Part shown: one piece after another, positions 27,117 through 35,551 of the stretch
Position numbering within the stretch: position 1 is the first letter of the stretch
Layout: every line of letters begins with the position of its first letter
Assembly (NCBI RefSeq): GCF_016107685.1
Contig: NZ_JABASY010000002.1
Coordinates: forward strand, 682,001-746,000
DNA from: Brevibacterium yomogidense
GTDB lineage: Bacteria; Actinomycetota; Actinomycetes; Actinomycetales; Brevibacteriaceae
Length of the DNA: 64,000 nt
Direction: 5' to 3'
Program-made: the position numbers and the translations under genes
The notes under the pieces: generated by a model
What the model was told of the DNA's origin: nothing
The model's input: the letters and a program-made list of their open reading frames with translations, nothing else
Databases searched by the model: none

Positions 27117-28532
27117 TCACGCGCCGCGGCCGAGCGCTTCCAGCAGCAGCGCCTCTGACACGATCGCAGAGCGGAAGTCGGGGACGTGGAGTGATTCGTT
27201 CGCGCTGTGCGCTCGTGCATCCGGGTCCTCGACACCGGTCACGAGGATGGAGGCCCGCGGGAACTCCTCGAGCAGATCGGCGATGAACGGGATCGATCCA
27301 CCGAGCCCGATCTGCACGGAGTCCGTCCCGAACCCTCGGGTGAGTGCCTCCATCGCGGTGCCGACCACGGGGTCGGAGAGGTCTGCACACCAGGGGCTGC
27401 CGCCCTCCTCCGCGCCGAAGGCCACACGAGCGCCGAAGGGTGCGTGCGCACGAAGGTGGTCCTTGACTGCAGTGAGCGCGGACGCGGGGGTGTCGCCCGG
27501 TGCGATGCGGATGCTCAGCTTCGCGCGCACGGCGTGCTGGAGGGTGTTCGACGACACGTCGACGTGTGGGAGGTCGAGTCCGATCACAGTGAGGGCCGGC
27601 TGGGTCCACATCCGGGACGCCAACGGTCCGCGACCGATGAGCTCGACGCCGTCGAGCACCCCCGAGTCGCGGCGCAGTGCAGTCTCCCCGTAGTCGACGT
27701 CGGTGCTCTGCTCGGCCCGCAGCCCCTCGACTGCGACGGCACCGTCGTCGTCGTGCAGGGTGCCGAGCAGCTTCGTCATGGCGAGAGCCGCATCGGGCAC
27801 TACTCCTCCGTACATCCCGGAATGCACAGCGTGGTCGAGTGTCGTGACCGTGAATTCGAGCGAGGCCATGCCGCGCAGACTCGTGGTGAGCGCCGGTGTG
27901 CCCACCTGCCAGTTGCCGGAGTCCGCCACGACGATGACGTCGCCGGCGAGCCGCTCACGGTGGTCCCGGAGGAAGTTGCGGAAGCTCGGGGATCCCGCTT
28001 CCTCCTCCCCTTCGACGAAGAGGACCACACCGACGCCGAGGTCGTCGCCCAGCAGTCGCAGAGCGGTGAGGTGGACGAGGATGCCGGCCTTGTCGTCCGC
28101 GGCGCCCCGCCCGAAGATCCTGTCGCCCCGCCGTGTCGCGACGAAGGGTGGGGTGTCCCACAGTGCTTCGTCGCCGGTCGGCTGCACGTCGTGGTGGGCG
28201 TAGAGCACGACGACAGGGGCTCCCTCCGGGCCGTCACGACGCGCGACGACCGCGGGCGCTCCCGCTTCCCCGCTGTCCGTGGCCGCGGTGAGGACCTCCA
28301 CGTCGGTGAAGCCGGTGTCCCGTGCGAGCCGGGCGACGGCGTCCGCAGACGCGGCCACGTGCGACGGGTCGAACGAAGGCCACGCGATGGACGGGATCGC
28401 GACGAGAGAGGTGAGGTCCTCAACCACCTCGTCGAAGACGGTGTCGAGAGCGGAGTGGAGCTCTGCTGCCCGGGAGGAGGAAGACGCGGATGAAGGGTCG
28501 GTAGAGGGAAGCGGGTGCGGTGTCTCAGTCAT
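27117..28532 (-). CDS. M20-family metallopeptidase (dipeptidase)
   Basis: A cytosolic di-zinc peptidase of 471 aa in the ArgE/DapE/CPG2 group. Metal-site motifs are YAHHDVQPTGDEALWDTPPF, GRGAADDKAGIL and EGEEEAGSPSF (catalytic Glu-Glu pair), with the dimerisation-domain motif DHAVHSGMYGG; a final His motif near RAHSANESLHVPD closes the site. This pattern fits actinobacterial dipeptidases that act on short peptides. The ATG at 28532 has no ribosome site; TAGTAT on the minus strand ends 6 bases upstream, so the mRNA may be leaderless. Confidence 0.92.
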   Translation of the reverse strand: MTETPHPLPSTDPSSASSSSRAAELHSALDTVFDEVVEDLTSLVAIPSIAWPSFDPSHVAASADAVARLARDTGFTDVEVLTAATDSGEAGAPAVVARRDGPEGAPVVVLYAHHDVQPTGDEALWDTPPFVATRRGDRIFGRGAADDKAGILVHLTALRLLGDDLGVGVVLFVEGEEEAGSPSFRNFLRDHRERLAGDVIVVADSGNWQVGTPALTTSLRGMASLEFTVTTLDHAVHSGMYGGVVPDAALAMTKLLGTLHDDDGAVAVEGLRAEQSTDVDYGETALRRDSGVLDGVELIGRGPLASRMWTQPALTVIGLDLPHVDVSSNTLQHAVRAKLSIRIAPGDTPASALTAVKDHLRAHAPFGARVAFGAEEGGSPWCADLSDPVVGTAMEALTRGFGTDSVQIGLGGSIPFIADLLEEFPRASILVTGVEDPDARAHSANESLHVPDFRSAIVSEALLLEALGRGA

Positions 28533-28537
28533 GATCC

Positions 28538-28545
28538 GATACTAT
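28538..28545. promoter_or_regulatory. Overlapping bidirectional -10 boxes for two leaderless genes
   Basis: On the plus strand TACTAT (28540-28545) lies 7 bases before the ATG of the DUF3043 gene (28553). On the minus strand TAGTAT (28544-28539) lies 6 bases before the ATG of the M20 gene (28532). The two boxes share five base pairs, and both starts lack a Shine-Dalgarno. The start codons are only 20 bases apart. Confidence 0.6.
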
Positions 28546-28552
28546 TCAATGA

Positions 28553-29188
28553 ATGTTCGGACGGAAGAGTGACTCCCAGAAGGCTGGCCCCGGTCAGCAG
28601 CCCGCGTCGACCGGTGACGGCGAAGCCACCGCAGACTCGACGGGGGCTTCCTTCGACCCCCGCCGCGCGGAGCAGAAGAAGAATCGACCCACTCCCAAGC
28701 GAAGTGAGCAGGTGGCCCGGAATCAGCGCCCGCTGGTGCCGGGCGACCGCAAGGCCGCGGACAAGCGTGCCCGCGAGGAGATGCGCCGCCGTCGCGACGA
28801 GTCCCGCGTCGGCGTGATGAACGGTGACGAGCGGTACCTGGGACCGCGTGATGCGGGCCCGCAGCGCCGCTACATCCGTGACTACGTGGACGCGCGGTTC
28901 TCCATCGGGGAGCTCTTCATCCCGATCGCCCTCGTCGTGCTGCTGGCCGGGATGTTCGGCGGCGAGCAGTGGGCGATGATCGCGAACTTCGTCGTCTATG
29001 GCCTCATCCTGCTCATCGTCCTGGACAGCGTCGTGCTCTGCGTGCTTCTGCGCGGCCGCCTCAAGGCGAAGTTCGGGGAGGACTCCCTCCAGCGGGGAAC
29101 GAACTTCTACGCGATCATGCGTGCGGTGCAGATCCGTCGCCTGCGCGTTCCGAAGCCGCTCGTCAAGCGCCGCGAATACCCCGCCTAA
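28553..29188 (+). CDS. DUF3043 membrane protein
   Basis: A conserved actinobacterial membrane protein of 211 aa. It has a basic, disordered N-terminus (KRSEQVARNQRPLVPGDRKA, then KRAREEMRRRRDESRVGVM), the family signature ERYLGPRDAGPQRRYIRDYV, two membrane helices (about 118-138 and 142-162) and a basic tail containing QRGTNFYAIMRAVQIRRLR. The function of the family is unknown. The ATG at 28553 is leaderless by position relative to TACTAT. It converges on pyrD. Confidence 0.85.
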   Translation: MFGRKSDSQKAGPGQQPASTGDGEATADSTGASFDPRRAEQKKNRPTPKRSEQVARNQRPLVPGDRKAADKRAREEMRRRRDESRVGVMNGDERYLGPRDAGPQRRYIRDYVDARFSIGELFIPIALVVLLAGMFGGEQWAMIANFVVYGLILLIVLDSVVLCVLLRGRLKAKFGEDSLQRGTNFYAIMRAVQIRRLRVPKPLVKRREYPA

Positions 29189-29256
29189 CGGCTGTCGGCT
29201 CTCGCCTGACCGCTGCCGACTCGCGTCGGCTCCGTCACAGCACGCCCGTCCAGCGA

Positions 29257-30369
29257 TCAGCGTCGACGGCTGACCCGGCTGCCGCGCACCAGTCGCCCCG
29301 GCCACACCGGCCCGCCGTAGATGAGGCCGGAGTAAGCCTGGACGAGATCGGCCCCGGCACCCAGCCGCGCGGACACGTCGCGCGCATCGCCGACGCCGCC
29401 GGCGGACACGAGCGCCATCGCGGACTCCGGGAATGCACTGTCGAGGTGGGCGCGCACGAGCCTCAGCACCTCCATGGAGCGCTCCGCGAGCGGTCGACCG
29501 GAGATTCCACCGGGCTGCTCCAGGGCGACGGAACGATCGGCGCCCGTGAGCACCTCACGGTCGATCGTCGTGTTCGTGAGCACCAGCCCGTCGATCTGCT
29601 CGTCGACCGCGAGGTCGACGAGGCCGCGGACGTCCTCGTCTGCGAGGTCGGGCGCGAGCTTCACGAGCAGCGGCACGTGCCCCAGCGTCGAACGGGGACT
29701 GGGGACGACCTCGGCGGCGGTCTCACGCACCGCGGAGATGATCGGGCGCAGCGATTCCGCGGCCTGCAGATCGCGCAGTCCTGGGGTGTTGGGCGAGGAC
29801 ACGTTGATGACGAGGTAGTCGGCCAGCGGGGCCAGTTCGCGCGTCGACAGCGCGTAGTCCGCAGCGGCGTCCGCCGCGTCCACGACCTTCGTCTTGCCGA
29901 TGTTCACACCGATCACGGGCCTGCGGGGCGAGGGCAGCTCTTCGACGAGCCGGCGCTGCTCCGCGATGGCGAACGACGCGGCGCGTGAGCCCGAATTGTT
30001 GAACCCCATCCGGTTGAGGATCGCGTCGTGGGCCAGGAGGCGGAAGAGCCGCGGACGGTCGTTGCCGGGCTGTGAGTGTCCCGTCACCGTTCCGACCTCG
30101 ATGTGTCCGAACCCCAGCCGGGACAGGGCACGGATCCCGCCGCCCTCCTTGTCGAACCCCGCTGCCAGGCCCACGCGGTTGCGGAACGGCAGTCCGAGCA
30201 CGTCGGCGGGATCGTCGGTGCCGGCGGACAGGACCGCCCCGACCGCATCGCGCACTACCGGGACGGCGTCGACGCCGCGCAGTGCGGAGAAACTGAGATG
30301 GTGCGCCCTCTCCGCGTCCATCGGGGCGAAGAGGGCACGGAACACGAGCGAGTACAGGAGACTATCCAC
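29257..30369 (-). CDS. pyrD: Dihydroorotate dehydrogenase (quinone), class 2
   Basis: A 370-aa membrane-associated FMN enzyme that oxidises dihydroorotate to orotate in pyrimidine synthesis, passing electrons to menaquinone. The N-terminal helical extension (SLLYSLVFRALFAPMDAERA) marks class 2. FMN and substrate motifs: GLAAGFDKEG, GHIEVGTVT, NRMGFNNSG, IGVNIGKTK, INVSSPNTPGLR (catalytic Ser region), LVLTNTT and SAGGVG. The GTG at 30369 follows TAGACT by 7 bases with no clear ribosome site, suggesting leaderless initiation. Isolated from other pyr genes. Confidence 0.95.
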   Translation of the reverse strand: MDSLLYSLVFRALFAPMDAERAHHLSFSALRGVDAVPVVRDAVGAVLSAGTDDPADVLGLPFRNRVGLAAGFDKEGGGIRALSRLGFGHIEVGTVTGHSQPGNDRPRLFRLLAHDAILNRMGFNNSGSRAASFAIAEQRRLVEELPSPRRPVIGVNIGKTKVVDAADAAADYALSTRELAPLADYLVINVSSPNTPGLRDLQAAESLRPIISAVRETAAEVVPSPRSTLGHVPLLVKLAPDLADEDVRGLVDLAVDEQIDGLVLTNTTIDREVLTGADRSVALEQPGGISGRPLAERSMEVLRLVRAHLDSAFPESAMALVSAGGVGDARDVSARLGAGADLVQAYSGLIYGGPVWPGRLVRGSRVSRRR

Positions 30370-30376
30370 GTCGAGG

Positions 30377-30382
30377 AGTCTA
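30377..30382 (-). promoter_or_regulatory. -10 box of pyrD, leaderless spacing
   Basis: TAGACT on the minus strand, 7 bases before the GTG start. The same hexamer is used upstream of mtr and map. Confidence 0.45.
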
Positions 30383-30460
30383 TCCGGCCCGGGAGTCGGC
30401 GTTTCGCCGCACCGGACTAGGGTAGGGACCGACACATCCTGAAAGACGGAAGGACACTTG

Positions 30461-31981
30461 ATGGCCACCCCCAGCACTCAGCTGCCGACGATCTCCCGCG
30501 CATCCGGAGACCCCGCGGCACTCACCGCCGATGCGCTCGTGGTCGCGCTCCGCACGGGCACCGACGGTGGGGTCCCCGCGGCCTCCGGCCTGGCGAAGAA
30601 GCCGGCCGCTGCGCTCACCGCTGCGGCTGACGCCGTCGGCCACACGGGGAAGGCCGGCTCCACGGTCCGCATCCCCTCCCCCACGGGGTTCAAGGCCGCA
30701 TCGGTCGTGCTCGTGGGAATCGGCGACGTCGACGAGCACACGTCCGGCTCCGACGCGTCCCTCGAAGCCCTGCGTCGTGCAGCGGGCAACGCGCTGCGAG
30801 CCCTCGACTCCGTCGACTCCGTCGCACTCGCCTTCCCCGCTGCAGAGGCGGACGCCGCCGAGGCCGTGGCCACCGGTGCGCTGCTCGGCTCTTACCGCTA
30901 CACCGCCTACCTGTCGGACGCAGCGGACAAGAACCCCGTCACGAAGCTCCAGGTCGTCGCACCGGCGACCGCGCAGAGCGGCCTGGACCGCGCTGCGACC
31001 GTCGCACGTGCGGCTGCCGACGCGCGCGATCTGGTCAACCAGCCGCCGCTGGACCTCTTCCCCGCGTCCTTCGCCCAGACGATCGTCGACCAGTCCGCGG
31101 CCGCGGACCTCAAGAAGGCGAAGGTCCGCGTGGAGGTCCTCGAGGAGGAGACGCTGCGGGAGCGCGGCTTCGGAGGTCTCATCGGGGTGGGCAGCGGATC
31201 GACGCGCGGCCCGCGCCTCGTGAAGATCTCCTACGCGCCGAAGAAGGCCGCGACCCACCTGTCGCTCGTCGGCAAGGGCATCACCTTCGACACCGGCGGC
31301 ATCTCACTCAAACCGCCGGCGAAGATGGAGGAGATGAAGTCCGACATGGCGGGAGCAGCCGCGGCGGCCGCCTCCGTCTTCGCGATCGCCCGCCTGGGGC
31401 TGCCGGTCCGCGTGACCGCGTGGCTGGCACTGGCGGAGAACATGCCGTCCGGCTCGGCTCAGCGCCCCGCGGACGTGCTGCGGATCTACGGCGGCAAGAC
31501 CGTCGAGGTGACGAACACGGATGCGGAAGGGCGCCTCGTGCTCGCGGACGCACTCGTCGCGGCTCAGGAGGAGTCGCCCGACCTCATCGTCGACATCGCG
31601 ACCCTCACCGGCGCTCAGGTCGTCGCCCTGGGTCTGCGCACCACGGGCGTCATGGGTACGGATGCTGCGCGGAACAAGCTCGTCCTGGCCGCGGAGGCGA
31701 CCGGTGAGCAGATGTGGCCGATGCCCATCCCGGAGGAGATGATCCGCTCCTTCGATTCGAACACCGCGGACCTCACGAACGCCGGTGGGCGAGCCGGCGG
31801 GATGCTCGCCGCCGCCGCGTTCCTCCAGGAGTTCGTCGAGGACGGCGTCGAATGGGCGCATCTGGACATCGCGGGCCCCTCCTACAACGCCGAAGGTCCA
31901 CACGGGTACACGGTCAAGGGTGGGACCGGCGTGCCCGTGCGCACCCTCGTGGAGCTCGCGGGGCAGCTCGCCGGCGCATGA
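30461..31981 (+). CDS. pepA: Leucyl (cytosol) aminopeptidase, M17
   Basis: A 506-aa di-zinc aminopeptidase that releases N-terminal residues from peptides. The catalytic C-terminal domain shows VGKGITFDTGGISLKP, KSDMAGAAA and NTDAEGRLVLADAL with the metal and bicarbonate-binding residues. The N-terminal domain is Ala-rich, as in actinobacterial members. ATG 30461 is chosen over the adjacent in-frame TTG because GGAAGGA sits at the right distance. A TAGGGT box lies about 40 bases upstream. A terminator follows. Confidence 0.95.
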   Translation: MATPSTQLPTISRASGDPAALTADALVVALRTGTDGGVPAASGLAKKPAAALTAAADAVGHTGKAGSTVRIPSPTGFKAASVVLVGIGDVDEHTSGSDASLEALRRAAGNALRALDSVDSVALAFPAAEADAAEAVATGALLGSYRYTAYLSDAADKNPVTKLQVVAPATAQSGLDRAATVARAAADARDLVNQPPLDLFPASFAQTIVDQSAAADLKKAKVRVEVLEEETLRERGFGGLIGVGSGSTRGPRLVKISYAPKKAATHLSLVGKGITFDTGGISLKPPAKMEEMKSDMAGAAAAAASVFAIARLGLPVRVTAWLALAENMPSGSAQRPADVLRIYGGKTVEVTNTDAEGRLVLADALVAAQEESPDLIVDIATLTGAQVVALGLRTTGVMGTDAARNKLVLAAEATGEQMWPMPIPEEMIRSFDSNTADLTNAGGRAGGMLAAAAFLQEFVEDGVEWAHLDIAGPSYNAEGPHGYTVKGGTGVPVRTLVELAGQLAGA

Positions 31982-31987
31982 CCGTCA

Positions 31988-32023
31988 CGCGGTGAGGGGC
32001 GCCACGTGACTCCCCTCACCGCG
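31988..32023 (+). terminator. Terminator of pepA
   Basis: CGCGGTGAGGGG (31988-31999) pairs perfectly with CCCCTCACCGCG (32012-32023) just after the pepA stop. No U-tract. Confidence 0.65.
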
Positions 32024-32124
32024 AATCATGCAGGAATAGGGGCGCCAACCCCCTCGTTGAATGGAATGATTGAGCTCGACGCCCATGTGCGGCCAAGAGA
32101 TAGTCGGATATAGAGGAGCACTCC

Positions 32125-33516
32125 GTGACCGAATCGTCAGAGAACTATGATCTTGTGATCCTCGGAGGCGGTACGGCCGGTTACGCCGCCGCTCTCCGTG
32201 GTGCGACGCTGGGGATGCGCGTCGCTCTCATCGAACGCGACAAGGTGGGCGGCACGTGCCTCCACCGCGGATGCATCCCCACCAAGGCGCTCCTCCACGC
32301 CGCAGAAGTCGCGGAGGTCGCCAAGTCGTCCGAGCAGTACGGCATCAAGGCCGAGTTCCAGGGCATCGACATCGAGGGCGTCCTCGCTTACAAGGACGAC
32401 ATCATCTCCCGCAACTACAAGGGCCTGCAGGGGCTCGTCAAGGTCCGCGGCGTCGACTACATCTCCGGTGAGGGCAAGCTCACCGCCGCGGACACTGTCG
32501 AGGTCTCGAACGATGAGGGCGGGGTGACCGTCACGGGGAAGAACGTCATCCTCGCCACAGGTTCGGAGCCCAAGACGATCGGCATCGACATCACGGGCCG
32601 TGTCCTCACGTCCACGGAGGCACTGCAGCTCAAGGACGTGCCGGAGACGGCGATCGTCCTGGGCGGCGGCGTCATCGGCGTGGAGTTCGCGAGCGTCTGG
32701 GCGTCCTTCGGGACGAAGGTCACGATCGTCGAGGGTCTCCCCCGTCTCGTCGCGAACGAGGACGAAGCGATCTCGAAGAACCTCGAGCGCGCCTTCAAGA
32801 AGCGGAAGATCGGCGTCAAGGTCGGCAAGATGTTCAAGGGCGTCACGCAGGACGACGACCAGGTCCACGTCGAGCTCGAGGACGGCACCGTCCTCGATGC
32901 TGACTACCTGCTGGTCGCAGTGGGACGCAGCCCGGTCACCGAAGGCTTCGGCTTCGAGGAGCAGGGTGTGAAGACGGACCGTGGGTTCGTACTCGTGGAC
33001 GAGCGCCAGCACACCGGCGTGGGCAACGTGTACGCCGTCGGCGACATCACGCCGGGCCTCCAGCTCGCGCACCGCTCCTTCGCACACGGCATCTTCGTCG
33101 CGGAGGAGATCGCGGGTCTCAACCCCGCGCCTCTCGTCGAGTCCGGTGTCCCGCGCGTCACGTACTGCGAACCGGAGATCTTCTCCGTGGGCATCACGGA
33201 GAAGCAGGCGGCGGAGACGTACGGAGCGGATTCCATCGAGACGCTCGATTACAACCTGGCCGGCAACGGCAAGACGGGGATCCTCAGGTCGACCGGCGTC
33301 ATCAAGGTGATCCGGGAGAAGGATGGTCCGGTGATCGGCATCCACGGGATCGGCGCACGCCTGAGCGAGCAGGCCGGCGAGGCCCAGCTCATCATCAACT
33401 GGGAGGCGTTCCCCGAAGAGGTCGCGCAGCTCATCCACGCGCACCCCACGCAGAACGAGGCCATCGGCGAGGCGTTCCTGGCTCTCACCGGCAAGCCGCT
33501 CCACGCGCACAACTGA
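32125..33516 (+). CDS. lpd: Dihydrolipoyl dehydrogenase
   Basis: A 463-aa FAD enzyme (E3) that reoxidises dihydrolipoyl groups of 2-oxo-acid dehydrogenases using NAD. The FAD site is ILGGGTAGYAAALRGA, the redox disulfide Cys45-Cys50 (GGTCLHRGCIPTK), the NAD site VLGGGVIGVEFASVW, and the C-terminal catalytic HAHPTQNE supplies the His/Glu pair. The GTG at 32125 follows GAGGAGCACTCC. It lies 21 bases ahead of the E2 gene and they form an operon. Confidence 0.96.
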   Translation: MTESSENYDLVILGGGTAGYAAALRGATLGMRVALIERDKVGGTCLHRGCIPTKALLHAAEVAEVAKSSEQYGIKAEFQGIDIEGVLAYKDDIISRNYKGLQGLVKVRGVDYISGEGKLTAADTVEVSNDEGGVTVTGKNVILATGSEPKTIGIDITGRVLTSTEALQLKDVPETAIVLGGGVIGVEFASVWASFGTKVTIVEGLPRLVANEDEAISKNLERAFKKRKIGVKVGKMFKGVTQDDDQVHVELEDGTVLDADYLLVAVGRSPVTEGFGFEEQGVKTDRGFVLVDERQHTGVGNVYAVGDITPGLQLAHRSFAHGIFVAEEIAGLNPAPLVESGVPRVTYCEPEIFSVGITEKQAAETYGADSIETLDYNLAGNGKTGILRSTGVIKVIREKDGPVIGIHGIGARLSEQAGEAQLIINWEAFPEEVAQLIHAHPTQNEAIGEAFLALTGKPLHAHN

Positions 33517-33537
33517 GTCCCGAAGGAGACGAAAAAG

Positions 33538-35385
33538 ATGTCCAACACAGTGAACATGCCCGCTCTGGGCGAATCGGTCACCGAGGGCACTGTCACTCGG
33601 TGGCTCAAGGAAGTCGGGGATTCGATCGAGGTCGACGAACCCCTCCTCGAGGTCTCCACCGACAAGGTCGATACGGAGATCCCCTCCCCTTACTCCGGTG
33701 TCGTCGAGCAGATCCTCGCGGAAGAGGACGACGACGTCGAGGTCGGTGGTCCCCTCGCGGTGATCGGCGACGGCTCCGGCAGCGAGACCGCTGATTCCGG
33801 CGACGATGCGGCCGAAGAGCCTGCAGAGGAGTCGGCTGAGGAGGAGGCACCGGCGGAAGATCCTGCCGAGGACTCAGCACAGTCCGAGCCCGCGGCGGAG
33901 ACCGAATCCGCTCCTGCCGAAAAGGCGTCGTCGGCCTCCGCCGACGCGACCGAGGTGACCATGCCCGCTCTGGGCGAATCGGTCACCGAGGGAACCGTTA
34001 CGCGCTGGCTCAAGGAGGTGGGCGATTCGATCGAGGTCGACGAACCCCTCCTCGAAGTCTCCACCGACAAGGTCGACACCGAGGTCCCCTCCCCCGTTGC
34101 AGGAACGGTCCTGGAGCTCTTCGCGGAAGAGGACGACGACGTCGAGGTCGGCGAGAAGCTGGCACTCATCGGTTCCCAGGACGCAGCGGGATCGTCAGAC
34201 GATTCAGCGGGGGGCGGCTCGTCCGACGCGGAGGAGCCGCAGGCTGCAGAGTCCGAGGCGCCGGCAGAGAAGACGCAGGATCAGGAGCCCGCCGCACAGG
34301 ACGAGGCTCAGCCGTCCACGGAGCAGGCGACGGAAGAGGAGCCGGCCCCTGCAGAGGAAGACGCTCCCACGGACGCCGAGCAGGCGCCTCAGGTCGTGTC
34401 CGGCGGTGACACACCGGCCAGCGGCGAGGACATCGCCCGCAGCGTATCCGGCAACAACGCCGCGTACGTGACCCCCCTGGTGCGGAAGCTCGCCAAGTCC
34501 AAGGGCGTCGACCTCTCGACGCTCTCCGGCACCGGCGTGGGCGGGCGCATCCGGAAGCAGGACGTGCTCAATGCGGCGACCACACCGGCACCCGCCAGCG
34601 GCGCGACAGGTGGCGGCGGGTCCGGCCCGCGAGTCGTGGAGCTGTCGGACGAGGCCAAGAAGCTGCGCGGGACGACGCAGAAGGCCTCGCGCATCCGCCA
34701 GACGATCGCGAAGCGCATGCGTGAATCGCTGCAGAACACCTCGCAGCTCACGCAGGTCTCCGAGGTCGATGTCACAGGTGTCGCGAACCTGCGGAAGGCG
34801 ACGAAGGACGCGTTCCAGCAGAAGCACGGTGTGAAGCTCACCTACCTTCCGTTCTTCATCAAGGCGGTCATCGAAGCGCTTCAGATCCACCCGGAGATGA
34901 ACGCTCAGATCGCTGCGGACGGCAAGGAGATCGAGTACTTCGACCACGAGCACATCGGCATCGCGGTCGACACGCCGCGCGGCCTGCTCGTGCCGGTCAT
35001 CAAGGACGCCGGCGATCTTTCGATCGCGGGCATCTCGAAGACCATCGACGACCTCGCCGAGCGCACGCGGAACAACAAGATCAAGCCGGACGAGCTCTCC
35101 GGCGGAACGTTCTCCGTGACGAACATCGGCAGCTTCGGCGCGATCATGGATACCCCGATCATCAACTACCCGCAGTCGGGGATCCTGGGCGTCGGCTCGA
35201 TCGTCCGTCGTCCCATGGTGGTCAGCACTGCAGACGGAGCGGATTCGATCGCGATCCGGGACATGGTCTACCTGCCGCTCACCTACAACCACGAACTCGT
35301 CGATGGGGCGGACGCAGGCCGTTTCCTCAAGACGATTCGCGAGCGGCTGCAGGAAGCGGACTTCGAGGGCGACCTCGAACTCTGA
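33538..35385 (+). CDS. sucB: 2-oxo-acid dehydrogenase dihydrolipoyl acyltransferase E2 with two lipoyl domains
   Basis: A 615-aa E2 core of pyruvate and/or 2-oxoglutarate dehydrogenase (DlaT/SucB type). Two lipoyl domains are nearly identical; lipoyl lysines are Lys43 and Lys178 in STDKVDTE. Each is followed by an acidic Glu/Ala/Pro linker. A peripheral subunit-binding domain lies at about 312-350 ([16 protein letters not shown]). The C-terminal acyltransferase domain ends with [13 protein letters not shown], where His585 and Asp589 are catalytic. Actinobacterial E2 of this kind usually serves pyruvate dehydrogenase and, with the OdhA/SucA fusion, 2-oxoglutarate dehydrogenase. Operon with lpd; LipB and LipA encoded nearby make its cofactor. 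Confidence 0.93.
   Translation: MSNTVNMPALGESVTEGTVTRWLKEVGDSIEVDEPLLEVSTDKVDTEIPSPYSGVVEQILAEEDDDVEVGGPLAVIGDGSGSETADSGDDAAEEPAEESAEEEAPAEDPAEDSAQSEPAAETESAPAEKASSASADATEVTMPALGESVTEGTVTRWLKEVGDSIEVDEPLLEVSTDKVDTEVPSPVAGTVLELFAEEDDDVEVGEKLALIGSQDAAGSSDDSAGGGSSDAEEPQAAESEAPAEKTQDQEPAAQDEAQPSTEQATEEEPAPAEEDAPTDAEQAPQVVSGGDTPASGEDIARSVSGNNAAYVTPLVRKLAKSKGVDLSTLSGTGVGGRIRKQDVLNAATTPAPASGATGGGGSGPRVVELSDEAKKLRGTTQKASRIRQTIAKRMRESLQNTSQLTQVSEVDVTGVANLRKATKDAFQQKHGVKLTYLPFFIKAVIEALQIHPEMNAQIAADGKEIEYFDHEHIGIAVDTPRGLLVPVIKDAGDLSIAGISKTIDDLAERTRNNKIKPDELSGGTFSVTNIGSFGAIMDTPIINYPQSGILGVGSIVRRPMVVSTADGADSIAIRDMVYLPLTYNHELVDGADAGRFLKTIRERLQEADFEGDLEL
33556..34170 (+). repeat. Tandem lipoyl-domain repeat in sucB
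   Basis: The segment beginning at 33556 recurs from 33961 with an offset of 405 bases. Stretches such as ATGCCCGCTCTGGGCGAATC are identical at DNA level, including third codon positions, which points to recent duplication or gene conversion rather than ancient domain doubling. Confidence 0.75.
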
Positions 35386-35435
35386 CGGAGGGAGTCCTTC
35401 CGGCAGAGCGTCGTGAAGGACCGCACCGTGCACCG

Positions 35436-35474
35436 GGAGTGGGGCGGGAGACCATTGGTCTCCCGCCCCACTCC
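35436..35474 (+). terminator. Terminator of lpd-sucB
   Basis: Perfect 19-base stem (35436-35454 with 35456-35474), GGAGTGGGGCGGGAGACCA and its complement, about 50 bases after the sucB stop and followed by TGTTCC. Confidence 0.85.
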
Positions 35475-35551
35475 TGTTCCCCGCCCTGAGCGACTGCGGC
35501 TCGGCCCCATCGTCAACGGGCACCGTCGCTCGAGCACGGCGCAGCGTCAGC

